DNA of 29,004 nucleotides, from positions 10,762-39,765 of the forward strand of contig DFYR01000001.1 of the NCBI GenBank assembly GCA_002383375.1. The letters are read 5' to 3'. A model generated the notes under the pieces. The model did not search any database. It had not been told where the DNA came from and saw only the letters and a list, made by a program, of their open reading frames with translations. Origin of the DNA: Spirochaetaceae bacterium UBA4077 (GTDB lineage Bacteria; Spirochaetota; Spirochaetia; Treponematales; Rectinemataceae). Below are positions 6,753 to 14,470 of this stretch, in pieces. Made by a program: the position numbers and the translations under genes. How positions within the stretch are numbered: position 1 is the first letter of the stretch; each line of letters starts with the position of its first letter.

Positions 6753-7622
6753 CTATCGCCGGGCACCGGGGTTGTCAAACCCGCAGGGGGAAAATCCAGC
6801 GTCCAAAGAAACGATGGCGCCCGAGGAAGGACAAGGATCACAGTCCAGAAGGTCGAGGGCGAGAGCGGCCACAGCAGCCGGCTGAATGAGCCTGCCGTCG
6901 GGAGAGGCCGCCAGTAAAGCCAACTTTTGCTCCTCTCCGAGGTATTCGGTTTCTACGAGCCCTGGGCATACAACGAGGGCTGCAACGTTGTGCGCCGCAC
7001 CCTCCATGGCTATCGACTTGGCCACTACCCCAAGTCCGGTCTTGGCGGCTGCATAGGCCGCGTTGGATCGATAGCCATGGATACTGTCGGTGCGGGTCCC
7101 GCCCAGGAAAAGAATCCGCCCGAAGCCCCTGGCTTCCATGTCGGGGTAGAACGCCGAGGCTAGGGCACCGGGCAGGGCGAGATCCAGGAGCGCGGTTTTT
7201 TCCCAGTCCCCGGGCCGATGGGCGCCGAAGCTCTTACGCACGAAGGGGCCATAGGCGCAGACGAGGATATCGAAACCGCGTTCCGTTATGTTGGGGCTGG
7301 CAGAATGCTCGCCCTGCCCGGTGCCGGCGTTACGAATCGAATCGATTTGTTCTTTGAGGCTGCCGGATTTTTCCAGGTCGAGGGCAATGCCTTCGACCTC
7401 AGCGCCCTGTTCTCGGATCTCCCTGATCAGGACTTGGAGCTTTGAAGCGTTTCTGCCATGAATGAGAATCTCGGCGCCCCTGACCGCCAATTCCAGACAG
7501 ATAGCCCGACCGATACCGCCGCTTCCACCGATAACCAGCGCCCTACGGCCGGCAAAAACCGAATCCCGCCGCGAATTGGGATTTTTTCTGCTGCCTCCGC
7601 GGCCTTGCTCCTTAGATACCAT
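6753..7622 (-). CDS. Short-chain dehydrogenase/reductase
   Basis: 289 residues from the ATG at 7622. The nucleotide-binding turn is VIGGSGGIGRA (residues 30-40) and the catalytic pair is in AAYAAAKTGL (Tyr190, Lys194), followed by VVCPGLVETEY. The usual serine position lies in a Thr-rich LGGTRTDS segment and the NNAG motif is replaced by VCAYGPF. Cofactor preference and substrate are not evident; classical SDRs of this size reduce carbonyls or oxidise alcohols with NAD(P). The start is chosen because a -10 box lies 6 nt upstream and the Rossmann fold would otherwise begin too late; the longer frame to 7793 crosses the divergent trmJ gene. It heads the STAS/ybjN-like/pspA/regulator operon. Confidence 0.85.
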   Translation of the reverse strand: MVSKEQGRGGSRKNPNSRRDSVFAGRRALVIGGSGGIGRAICLELAVRGAEILIHGRNASKLQVLIREIREQGAEVEGIALDLEKSGSLKEQIDSIRNAGTGQGEHSASPNITERGFDILVCAYGPFVRKSFGAHRPGDWEKTALLDLALPGALASAFYPDMEARGFGRILFLGGTRTDSIHGYRSNAAYAAAKTGLGVVAKSIAMEGAAHNVAALVVCPGLVETEYLGEEQKLALLAASPDGRLIQPAAVAALALDLLDCDPCPSSGAIVSLDAGFSPCGFDNPGARR

Positions 7623-7657
7623 GGCACTACTATATGACGCGGATACCAGTGGAACAA
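7605..7657. promoter_or_regulatory. Overlapping divergent promoters sharing one -10 element
   Basis: Plus strand: TTGCTC at 7605-7610, 17 bp, TACTAT at 7628-7633, serving trmJ. Minus strand: TTGTTC (7657 to 7652), 17 bp, TATAGT (7634 to 7629), serving the SDR operon. The two -10 boxes occupy the same bases, so one region of strand opening could fire in either direction. The minus-strand start would be about at the SDR ATG (leaderless), while the trmJ leader would be about 60 nt. Confidence 0.5.
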
Positions 7658-7699
7658 GGCGACCGGAATAAAAGAACGACGAAAAGGGGCTTGACTGCG

Positions 7700-8527
7700 A
7701 TGAACGAGGGTAAGACAGGCCGCAGCATCGATGCGGCCGTGGTGCTGTGCAGGGTAAGGGAAGCGGGCAACCTCGGCTCGATATGCAGGGCAATGAAGAC
7801 CATGGGCCTCACCCGTCTTTTGCTGGCCGATTGCCCCGATTATGACGAATCACTGGTCCGCACCATGGCAGTGCACGCAGCCGATGTCTTTGAAAACGCA
7901 CAACGCTATTCCACCCTCAAAGAAGCTTTATACAATTTTTCCTTGTCCGCAGGCTTTACCCGACGCTCGGGAGCAAAGCGCAGGACTGTAAACCTGCCGG
8001 TCAGGGATTTCGCCAAGGCAGCCACAGGCATTCCGGTTCCCGATCTTCCCTTCGTGAAACGTGAAAAATCCTTGGCACTGGTTTTCGGCAATGAACGAGA
8101 CGGTCTGTCCGACCAAGAACTCGCGCTCTGCAGTCTATCGGTTCACATCCCCAGCTCCGACAGCTTTCCTTCCCTCAATGTGGCACAGGCGGTGCAAATA
8201 GCCTGTTACGAGCTTTTCACCAGCGGGATCGAAGCCAAAGGTATGAATGACGATTCCCAAATGATCAAATACCCAGACCAGCAGGGTGAAGAGAGCATCC
8301 TTTCCCGCAGGAGCATCGAACAAAAGGTGGATGGGATAATAGGCGCCTTTGCCGAACGGGGAGCCTTTAAGCAGAGCGATGACAGTTATCTGCGAGGTTT
8401 CTTGCGTGACCTCTGCGAAAGGGCTGGTATCAGGCAATCCGAGCTAGAGTATCTGCATAAAACTTTTTTCAAGGCCTTTGCACTCGGTTTGAAATCGGAA
8501 GGAAAGCGGCGACCTCAGGAAAGATGA
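7700..8527 (+). CDS. trmJ: TrmH/SpoU-family tRNA 2'-O-methyltransferase (TrmJ-like)
   Basis: 275 residues, TrmJ size, with the three SPOUT knot motifs: REAGNLGSICRAMKTMG near residues 20-36, LALVFGNERDGLSD in the middle, and IPSSDSFPSLNVAQAVQIA. These enzymes use SAM to 2'-O-methylate a ribose, TrmJ acting at position 32 of the tRNA anticodon loop; other group 1 members act elsewhere, so the exact target is inferred. The C-terminal extension after the knot is helical, as in TrmJ. ATG at 7700 is preferred over ATG at 7634: the predicted start of transcription (about 7640) lies downstream of the latter, and the family normally begins about ten residues before the first motif. The 3' end overlaps the convergent sigma54-activator gene by 59 bp. 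Confidence 0.85.
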   Translation: MNEGKTGRSIDAAVVLCRVREAGNLGSICRAMKTMGLTRLLLADCPDYDESLVRTMAVHAADVFENAQRYSTLKEALYNFSLSAGFTRRSGAKRRTVNLPVRDFAKAATGIPVPDLPFVKREKSLALVFGNERDGLSDQELALCSLSVHIPSSDSFPSLNVAQAVQIACYELFTSGIEAKGMNDDSQMIKYPDQQGEESILSRRSIEQKVDGIIGAFAERGAFKQSDDSYLRGFLRDLCERAGIRQSELEYLHKTFFKAFALGLKSEGKRRPQER

Positions 8528-9629
8528 ATATTATGTTTTCCGGCCCAAGCGTGCCTTGCTCCGCAATGGCGCAAGCCCTATTGATGACCGATTTGAGTTC
8601 ACGCACATTCCCCGGCCAAGAGTAACCCATGAGCTTGTCCAGGGCTGCCGGACTCAGCTCGCAGAAACCTTTTGAGGCTTTAAGACAGAAATGATCCGCA
8701 AGCTCGGGAATATCTTCGAGCCTATCCCTCAAGGGAGGAATCCAGATAGGAAGATCGGAGATCCTGTAGAACAGGTCTCTTCTGAACTGACCTTTTTGGA
8801 TGGCGGTTTTAAGATCTTCTCCGGTGGCACAGATAAGCCTGAAATCGGACCGCTCTGGCTTTTCACCGCCCAGCCTCCAGAATTCCCCGCTCTCAAGAGC
8901 GCGAAGCAACTTTGGCTGGACACTCGATGCCATGCTACCAATCTCGTCCAGGAACAAGCTGCCCTTGGAGGCTCTCGCTAAAGCTCCGCTTCGGCGCTGG
9001 GCATCGGTGAAGGCTCCCTTCTCAGCCCCAAAGAGTTCGCTTTCCACGAGGTTTTCTGGGATGGCTGCGCAATTGAGCGCTACAATCGTCTTTAGATTCC
9101 TGGGCGATAAGGTATGGATTGCCCGTGCAACCAGTTCCTTGCCTGTACCTGTTTCACCCAGTATCAGAACCGGAAGCGGGGACTCGGCATAGTGGCGAAC
9201 CAGGCTCTCTACCTGGCGCATGCCCTGGCTTTGGCCGATAAAGAGCGGAGTATGGTTCGCGTTGCGGGTGCACTCCGTCGCCGCGGCCGCCAACCTGCGC
9301 CGCAGCGACCCAATATCGGCCAAACCAATCCGGCATCCCCGCCCGCCCCTGGCGGCCGCGGCTTCCGCGCCATTCCCTTCCTTCCATGCATCGCCTAACA
9401 CAAAAACTGGAGGGCCGGCGATGCTTTCGAAACGGGAGAAAAAACTGGCTATCCCTTCGTTTGGATAGAGGGGCAAGCCTATGAGGATGGCGCACACAGC
9501 CTTGTCGGACGCATAGGACTGAAGCTCATCGAGGGTGGCTGCCATGCGGATTTCAAAGACAGCTTCCAGCTCTGCGAGCACCTTGAGGATGCGCAGCCTG
9601 TCCATATCCCAGTACGCGATGGAATGCAT
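8469..9629 (-). CDS. Sigma54-interacting AAA+ regulator lacking a C-terminal HTH
   Basis: 386 residues. The centre is a sigma54 activator ATPase: Walker A GETGTGKE (158-165), the sigma-contact loop GAFTDA (205-210; the commonest form is GAFTGA), Walker B GSLFLDEIG (223-231), the arginine segment FRRDLFYR, and SWPGNVREL (337-345). About 40 residues follow before the stop, with no Fis-type HTH, so it cannot bind an enhancer by the usual domain. The first 120 residues look like a degenerate receiver-type sensory region without a clear phospho-acceptor. Similar HTH-less activators (FlgR of Helicobacter, CtcC of Chlamydia) work from solution with a histidine kinase. It lies 68 bp after the wecG/tagA-like gene and may be cotranscribed. 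Confidence 0.88.
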   Translation of the reverse strand: MHSIAYWDMDRLRILKVLAELEAVFEIRMAATLDELQSYASDKAVCAILIGLPLYPNEGIASFFSRFESIAGPPVFVLGDAWKEGNGAEAAAARGGRGCRIGLADIGSLRRRLAAAATECTRNANHTPLFIGQSQGMRQVESLVRHYAESPLPVLILGETGTGKELVARAIHTLSPRNLKTIVALNCAAIPENLVESELFGAEKGAFTDAQRRSGALARASKGSLFLDEIGSMASSVQPKLLRALESGEFWRLGGEKPERSDFRLICATGEDLKTAIQKGQFRRDLFYRISDLPIWIPPLRDRLEDIPELADHFCLKASKGFCELSPAALDKLMGYSWPGNVRELKSVINRACAIAEQGTLGPENIIFIFPEVAAFLPISNRVQRP

Positions 9630-9686
9630 GAACCATTATCCAGCCGGCCCCGCGAAAAAGTGAAGCGATATAGCTCCCACGACCAG

Positions 9687-9700
9687 TAGACAATTGTCTA
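9687..9700. repeat. 14-bp perfect palindrome upstream of the sigma54-regulator gene
   Basis: TAGACAATTGTCTA is a perfect 14-bp palindrome. It overlaps the stop codon of the wecG/tagA-like gene and lies 57 bp upstream of the AAA+ regulator ATG. It has no T-tract and is too short and AT-centred to be a terminator, so an operator half-pair is more likely than an RNA hairpin. Confidence 0.35.
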
Positions 9701-10408
9701 TTTTCGGCCTATGCCCGCTAGAGTCTCGATAATCGACGATTCCTGCAGGAAAATACCTGATTTAGTGGAGCGCATTGTCCGAGGTATCCAGAGTTCCTTT
9801 TCTCTCACCATGGACCCGAGCAGAACCAGATCGGGCGAAGCCTTCTGCAAGGCCCGAAGCACCTGGTCCTCCCTTCCTCCGAAATCGCCCGGGCTGCGGC
9901 CGACAATGCGCAGGGCTGGAAAGGTCGCCCTAAGGTTAGACTCTGCCTTTGCCAGGTACGCTTGCCTACCCCCGATCAGAAACACCGAGCCGCTGCGCTC
10001 CTCCAAAGTAGAGAGAAGGTTTGAAAGCACTGCCACCGGCCTGTAGACGGTATTCAGCGCTTGGTTTTCCTTCGGTGTCCCGAAAAAGCTTAAAAACTCC
10101 CTACGCCGGACAGCAATTTTAACAGAGCGCAGCGGAAGACTGCGGCCCGAGGCGATGCAGTCCGAAGCCGCCTTGGCAGCCCGGGCGGAGAGCGCTGCGG
10201 ACTTGCTCAGCACCAGATCGGCGCTCCGCAGCATCGACGAGTATTCGCCGGGTCGTTTGGCCGCGAAAAATCCCGGCGTATCCACAAAGCAAAGCTGATG
10301 ATTGGCATCGTCATCCCAGGCCAGGGCGAGAGCGGCGAGCTGCTGCTCCGACGGTAGGTCCAGACGCAGCCCCCCCAGATCGACGCCTTTTATTTCGATA
10401 GTGTCCAT
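9698..10408 (-). CDS. WecG/TagA/CpsF-family glycosyltransferase-like protein, active-site residues degenerate
   Basis: 236 residues from the ATG at 10408. The family outline is clear: MDTIEIKGVDLGGLRL at the start, then EYSSMLRSADLVLS, YRPVAVLSNLLSTLEERSG, SVFLIGGRQAYLAKAESNL, and FPALRIVGRSPGDFG. It ends with PDLVLLGSMVREKELWI. Active members transfer N-acetylmannosaminuronate or N-acetylmannosamine to lipid-linked GlcNAc. However, the family's ADLVLPDG motif (with the proposed catalytic Asp) reads ADLVLSKS, and the C-terminal PKQE motif reads VREKE. Enzymatic activity is therefore doubtful, or the chemistry has changed. The start overlaps the end of rsmE by 19 bp, which implies translational coupling. 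Confidence 0.72.
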   Translation of the reverse strand: MDTIEIKGVDLGGLRLDLPSEQQLAALALAWDDDANHQLCFVDTPGFFAAKRPGEYSSMLRSADLVLSKSAALSARAAKAASDCIASGRSLPLRSVKIAVRRREFLSFFGTPKENQALNTVYRPVAVLSNLLSTLEERSGSVFLIGGRQAYLAKAESNLRATFPALRIVGRSPGDFGGREDQVLRALQKASPDLVLLGSMVREKELWIPRTMRSTKSGIFLQESSIIETLAGIGRK

Positions 10409-11262
10409 AGGTTTTTTTCCATCAAAAGCGTCTTCACGGCGGCGATAGCGTACAGCGCCGCCGTCTCGGTACGTAGAACAGAGCCGGGGATATGGATCGA
10501 GCTGAATCCTAGCTTGATACAAAGCTGGGTTTCCTCGGGTGAAAAACCGCCCTCCGGCCCCACGAGGATCACCGCCGCCCCAGTAGCGCCTGCGCAGCGC
10601 TCATGGAGACTGAGCTTGGCAATGTCCTGCTCGTGGAACATCAAATAGAGGCTGGTTTCGGGCGGGAATCCTTCGTCGGCAAGTCTAGCCCCCAGCTCTT
10701 CCACCGAACAGGTCGAGGCGAGCCTGGTACGCACCAGGGAGCCAGACTGCTGAAGCGCTTCTTTCAGGATCCGCTCCCTTCGAGGTCCCCCTCCGCTACC
10801 TTCCCTGCCAAGCTCCCTGACCACCGAGTACCTGGTCTGCAGCGGCAGAATGAGTTCAACCCCGGCTTCCACAGCCTGGCGGACAATGAGGTCCATTTTT
10901 TGGCTCTTGGGCAGCCCCTGCACCAGGGCGATCCGGGGAAAAGCGATTGGCTCTCTGGACCTGGAAATCGCGCGATCGAAGTCTGCATCTGTGTTTTCTC
11001 CGGCCTGCAGCTCGGCCGCTGCCGCGGCGTTCTCGGATTCAATCCCCTCTGTTCCGGCAGACAGGGAGCTCAGATCGAGAAGCGCTCTTCCCTCTTTTAC
11101 CCCTGCCAAGGTAGCGGAAAACCGGTTGCCCGCTTCATCCATGGCCTCGATCACCGTCCCCCGGCGCAACCTTAGAACCTTCAGAATATGAAAAGAAGTC
11201 TCCGTGTCGAGGACATGGCGCATGAGACCTTTGAGGTCTCCTGGAAGAAGAAGCCGTTTCAT
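10390..11262 (-). CDS. rsmE: 16S rRNA (uracil(1498)-N(3))-methyltransferase
   Basis: 290 residues. This SPOUT methyltransferase adds a methyl group to N3 of U1498 in helix 44 of 16S rRNA. Diagnostic motifs are LVQGLPKSQKMDLIVRQAVE, LVGPEGGFSPEE and LRTETAALYAIAAV. The N-terminal PUA-like domain is present (HILKVLRLRRGTVIEAMDEAG). Between residues about 68 and 107 there is an Ala/Glu-rich insertion that makes the protein longer than the usual 240-250. It starts 7 bp after ctpA and overlaps the next gene, so it is the middle gene of a three-gene operon. No clear Shine-Dalgarno precedes the ATG; coupling to ctpA translation is likely. Confidence 0.9.
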   Translation of the reverse strand: MKRLLLPGDLKGLMRHVLDTETSFHILKVLRLRRGTVIEAMDEAGNRFSATLAGVKEGRALLDLSSLSAGTEGIESENAAAAAELQAGENTDADFDRAISRSREPIAFPRIALVQGLPKSQKMDLIVRQAVEAGVELILPLQTRYSVVRELGREGSGGGPRRERILKEALQQSGSLVRTRLASTCSVEELGARLADEGFPPETSLYLMFHEQDIAKLSLHERCAGATGAAVILVGPEGGFSPEETQLCIKLGFSSIHIPGSVLRTETAALYAIAAVKTLLMEKNLWTLSK

Positions 11263-11269
11263 GAAGGTT

Positions 11270-12754
11270 TTACTTGGCTGCCAGCGCTTGGCTCAGAGTC
11301 CTGCTGTTCCGCAGCAACTCGTCGAAATTATCGCCCAGAATGGTTTCGATCGCCTTATTGAGCTGGGTATCGAATTCCAGGTCGAAAACCGGAGCTGTCT
11401 TAGTGCGGTCCAACTCGTCCCTGAGCAAGCGGTCCACAAATTCAAAGGGCAGATCAAACCCCATCTTGAGTATCTCGCCTGTTCTGGCTTTTCGCTCCTG
11501 GACTGTGGCCTTAGGGTTGTCTTCGGCGAATTGGCGAACCAGGCCGGACTCATAGAGTTTTTCCAGACTCTCGAGCTGAGCGTCGGTAAAGCTGAGGTCG
11601 GGCACAAGAATGTCCGGTTCTATGCCTGATTTATCGATATTGACTCCCGAGGGCGTATAGTAACGTGCCATAGTCAACTTGAAGCCTGTGGTGGACAGGG
11701 GGAAAACCTGCTGAACCGAACCCTTTCCGTAGGTTTTTTCTCCCAAAAGCAGCGCTCGCCTGATATCTTTCATGGCTCCGGCGAAAATCTCAGAAGCCGA
11801 GGCGGAGCCCTGATTTACCAACACCAGCATGGGAAGCTCTATGGGCAGGGCTAAGGCCTTGTCGGCCGTGTACTCAAAGTTTTCCTGGGGATTCCTGCCC
11901 TTGGTCGATACGATTATTCCCGAATCCATGAAGAGGTCACTCACATCCACCACCGAGCTCAGCAAGCCGCCGGGGTTGGAGCGGACATCCACGATAAGGT
12001 AGCCGGCACCTGCTTTCTGGAGCTCCCCAAGGGCTTCCTTCACGCGATCGACGGTTTGGGGCATCCACTCGATAATGCGAAGGTAGGCTATCCGCTTCCC
12101 ATCCCTGTCGATGATCCCTGTTTTGATCGCAGGAATTTCTATCGTCGTCCTGGTAAACTCCAGGTCGAATTCATAGCTACGACCTCTTCTGAAGCTCAGG
12201 GTGACTTTTGAGCCTTCGGGGCCCCGGATGCGCGCCGAGGCTTCGTCCACGCTCAGTTCGGCCGTGTCCTGCCCGTCGATTTTAATGATCAGATCCCCAG
12301 GTAGAACGCCAGCCTGCCAGGCGGGAGTATCCTCGATGGGCGAAACAACCTCGACGTAGACCGGTTCACCCTCCGCAGCGCCCTGTTCCTGGACGGGTTT
12401 GGATATGTACAGGCCGACCCCGGCGTAGGTTCCGTCCGTTTCCCGCATAAGGTCGGAGAGCATGGGTTCGTCGAGGAAAATCGAATGAGGATCGCCCAGG
12501 ACGCCGAACATGCCCTTCATGGCGCCCTCGTAGAGAAGGGCTGGATCCACCTCGTCCACATAGTTCTGGAGAATAAACTGGTAGATATTCTGAAGAAGCT
12601 GGGAATAACGGCGTCCGTCGTCGGCGTTAGGCGAGGCTGATTGCGCCGATGCCTCGGGCACCGAGACAGCGAGAAAACAAACGGCTATGGCGATGAGTCC
12701 GGCAAAACTCCAAAGCATGGCAGAGGAGCGCCGTGGATTTTGAAAAAGTCTCAT
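11270..12754 (-). CDS. ctpA: C-terminal processing protease, S41 family
   Basis: 494 residues, exported to the periplasm. A signal peptide spans residues 1-37 (basic NPRRS, hydrophobic LWSFAGLIAIAVCFLAV, then PEASA before Gln38). A helical region and a PDZ domain (about 100-190, with AGVGLYI and GVLPGDLIIKIDG) precede the protease core. The catalytic dyad is Ser319 in QGSASASEIFAGA and Lys344 in EKTYGKGSVQ, 25 residues apart as in E. coli Prc. These proteases trim C-termini of envelope proteins and cell-wall hydrolase regulators. AAGGA precedes the ATG at a slightly long distance. It heads the ctpA-rsmE-wecG-like operon. Confidence 0.93.
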   Translation of the reverse strand: MRLFQNPRRSSAMLWSFAGLIAIAVCFLAVSVPEASAQSASPNADDGRRYSQLLQNIYQFILQNYVDEVDPALLYEGAMKGMFGVLGDPHSIFLDEPMLSDLMRETDGTYAGVGLYISKPVQEQGAAEGEPVYVEVVSPIEDTPAWQAGVLPGDLIIKIDGQDTAELSVDEASARIRGPEGSKVTLSFRRGRSYEFDLEFTRTTIEIPAIKTGIIDRDGKRIAYLRIIEWMPQTVDRVKEALGELQKAGAGYLIVDVRSNPGGLLSSVVDVSDLFMDSGIIVSTKGRNPQENFEYTADKALALPIELPMLVLVNQGSASASEIFAGAMKDIRRALLLGEKTYGKGSVQQVFPLSTTGFKLTMARYYTPSGVNIDKSGIEPDILVPDLSFTDAQLESLEKLYESGLVRQFAEDNPKATVQERKARTGEILKMGFDLPFEFVDRLLRDELDRTKTAPVFDLEFDTQLNKAIETILGDNFDELLRNSRTLSQALAAK

Positions 12755-12816
12755 TACATGAACGTCCTTGTCATAGACTAAAAGGGCTGGCTGCCTGGGC
12801 AGACCAGTATTATTAG

Positions 12817-12845
12817 AGTATAGCGTAAATAGGCCGCCGAGTGAA
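12817..12845 (-). promoter_or_regulatory. Probable ctpA operon promoter
   Basis: On the minus strand TTCACT (12845 to 12840) and TATACT (12822 to 12817) are 17 bp apart. Transcription would start near 12810, giving a leader of about 55 nt. This leader contains a short GC-rich stem (CTGCC / GGCAG around 12790-12801). Confidence 0.45.
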
Positions 12846-12895
12846 CACGACAGCCTTCCTGGAACCTCAATCGCAAAGTCTCGAACCGGCCTCTA

Positions 12896-12925
12896 TTGAC
12901 CCGAACGCTGGTGGCTCACTAGACT
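12896..12925 (+). promoter_or_regulatory. Promoter of the membrane protein-lgt-nadE operon
   Basis: TTGACC at 12896-12901 and TAGACT at 12920-12925 are separated by 18 bp. The ATG follows 9 nt after the -10 box, leaving almost no untranslated leader. An AAGG lies between them but would be at the very 5' end of, or outside, the message. Confidence 0.45.
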
Positions 12926-12934
12926 AAGGTCCAT

Positions 12935-13450
12935 ATGAGAAAAGCAAGGTACCTGGCCGCTGGAGTCGCAGCCTGCGCGAAGCCCTTTTTTCTGGCTGGC
13001 CTGGCATCTGGCATCCAGCTGAGCGACGGAGCCCAGCTCTCGGTTCCCTTTTTGCGATATATGCTGCTCCCTCACATTGTCCCCGCCCTCTGCCTTTTTT
13101 TTCTCTGGTACGATGAATATCGCTACAGCGCCTTTAAACCATTAGCCACCCTGCTTGCCCTCTCCTCCATAGCACTCCTCGCCGCTGCGGCTATAGCGGC
13201 GGCCGGGAATCTCCAGATGCTTTTACTGGCGACGCGAAATGCCCAGGGTTTAAGCAAGCTGCTCATTTCCGCAGCGGGGACCCTGGCAATCGACCTTCTC
13301 TGCCTTTTTATTCTGCTGCCCGATGGAGGGCGAAAAAAGCCGGCATTCCGCGATGCCGGTTCAGCCGTGCCTACCGCTACGGACTCGGTGTCCGCGGCTT
13401 CCCTGGACGGTCACCAGGCCCCAAGCCAAACCGACAATAAGGAGCCATGA
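12935..13450 (+). CDS. Small integral membrane protein, function unknown
   Basis: 171 residues. I see four hydrophobic segments, roughly 8-26, 42-59, 68-91 and 107-127, followed by a hydrophilic tail of about 40 residues rich in Ser, Ala, Asp and Pro. No motif identifies a known family. The stop codon overlaps the lgt start region (13447-13450), so the two are translationally coupled. The context (lgt downstream) allows a role in envelope or lipoprotein biogenesis, but that is only association. The ATG follows a promoter -10 box by 9 nt, suggesting a nearly leaderless message. Confidence 0.7.
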   Translation: MRKARYLAAGVAACAKPFFLAGLASGIQLSDGAQLSVPFLRYMLLPHIVPALCLFFLWYDEYRYSAFKPLATLLALSSIALLAAAAIAAAGNLQMLLLATRNAQGLSKLLISAAGTLAIDLLCLFILLPDGGRKKPAFRDAGSAVPTATDSVSAASLDGHQAPSQTDNKEP

Positions 13451-14460
13451 TGCCAGCGATGATCGAGTTCCCCTCCTGGATTAAGCCAGAGATCATCCCC
13501 GGCCTGCCATTCCGCTGGTACGGCCTCATGTATGTCTTCGCCTTCGGCACGACATGGCTCCTCTTCAGAAGGGAGTCCAAGCGCCTGGACAAGTCCTGGA
13601 CCGAAGACCTGTCCGCTAACTTCTTTCTCTGGGCGATTATCGGAATCCTATTAGGAGGCAGGCTGGCGGGTACCCTCATCTACGAACCGACCGATTATTA
13701 TTGGCGCCACCCCTGGTTTATTCTCTGGCCCTTCGACCAGACGGGAAGATTTGTCGGATTCCAGGGAATGTCCTTCCACGGAGGCTTCGTCGGCCTGGTG
13801 GTTACCACGCTGGCTTGGGCAAAGGTGCGCAGGCAGCGCTGGCTGGAATGGGCAGACCTCATCGCACTGTCAGTGCCCCTGGGCTACACCTTCGGCAGGC
13901 TGGGCAATTTCATCAACGGCGAGCTCTGGGGCAAGATCACAGAGCTGCCCTGGGGTATCGTATTCCCCTACGCCGAGCGCTTTTCAGCTCGTGAACCCTG
14001 GGTGCAGGAATTTGCCGCAAAGGTGGGAATAAGCCTTTCGTCCATGAACGACATGGTCAACCTGCCCAGGCATCCCTCCCAGCTCTATGAAGCCCTCTTC
14101 GAGGGAATCCTCCTCTGGGTCCTCCTCTGGTTCGTGCTGCGCAAGCGCCGGCGCTTCGAAGGCCAGGCTGTTAGTCTTTATATCATCGGCTACGGCACTG
14201 CCCGATTTTTTATCGAATACCTGCGGGAGCCCGATTCCGGCCTGGGCTACATCATCAAGCTCGGCAATCCCAGCGCTCCTACCTACTCCTTCACCACCCT
14301 CTTAAATTTTTCCATGGGTCAGATATTGAGCTTCCTCATGGTGCTGGCAGGTTTCATCCTCCTTTTCGTTTTCCGCCGCAGAGGCCAGCGTATAGCCCTG
14401 GAAAGCCTTAAGACCAGCAGGAAGTTTTCGTCCAGAAAATTGCGGAAAAGAATAAAATAA
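13450..14460 (+). CDS. lgt: Prolipoprotein diacylglyceryl transferase
   Basis: 336 residues, inner-membrane enzyme with about seven membrane spans. It transfers diacylglycerol from phosphatidylglycerol to the lipobox cysteine of prolipoproteins. Recognised motifs are FRWYGLMYVFAF near the N-terminus, GGRLAGTLIYE, FQGMSFHGGFVG (the HGG motif), and the Lgt signature GRLGNFINGELWG with its essential Arg and Asn, followed by HPSQLYEALFEG. The basic C-terminal tail (RKFSSRKLRKRIK) is cytoplasmic. Two ATGs are adjacent. AAGGAG at 13439-13444 stands 5 nt before the second (13450) but only 2 nt before the first (13447), so 13450 is preferred; the difference is one residue. Confidence 0.96.
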   Translation: MPAMIEFPSWIKPEIIPGLPFRWYGLMYVFAFGTTWLLFRRESKRLDKSWTEDLSANFFLWAIIGILLGGRLAGTLIYEPTDYYWRHPWFILWPFDQTGRFVGFQGMSFHGGFVGLVVTTLAWAKVRRQRWLEWADLIALSVPLGYTFGRLGNFINGELWGKITELPWGIVFPYAERFSAREPWVQEFAAKVGISLSSMNDMVNLPRHPSQLYEALFEGILLWVLLWFVLRKRRRFEGQAVSLYIIGYGTARFFIEYLREPDSGLGYIIKLGNPSAPTYSFTTLLNFSMGQILSFLMVLAGFILLFVFRRRGQRIALESLKTSRKFSSRKLRKRIK

Positions 14461-14470
14461 GGGGGCCGGA

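Noticed and set aside
9042..9100. Possible programmed frameshift or missing HTH coding region of the AAA+ regulator
   Set aside because: I followed the sequence past the stop at 8469. It is the antisense of trmJ in all frames and shows no Fis-type HTH.
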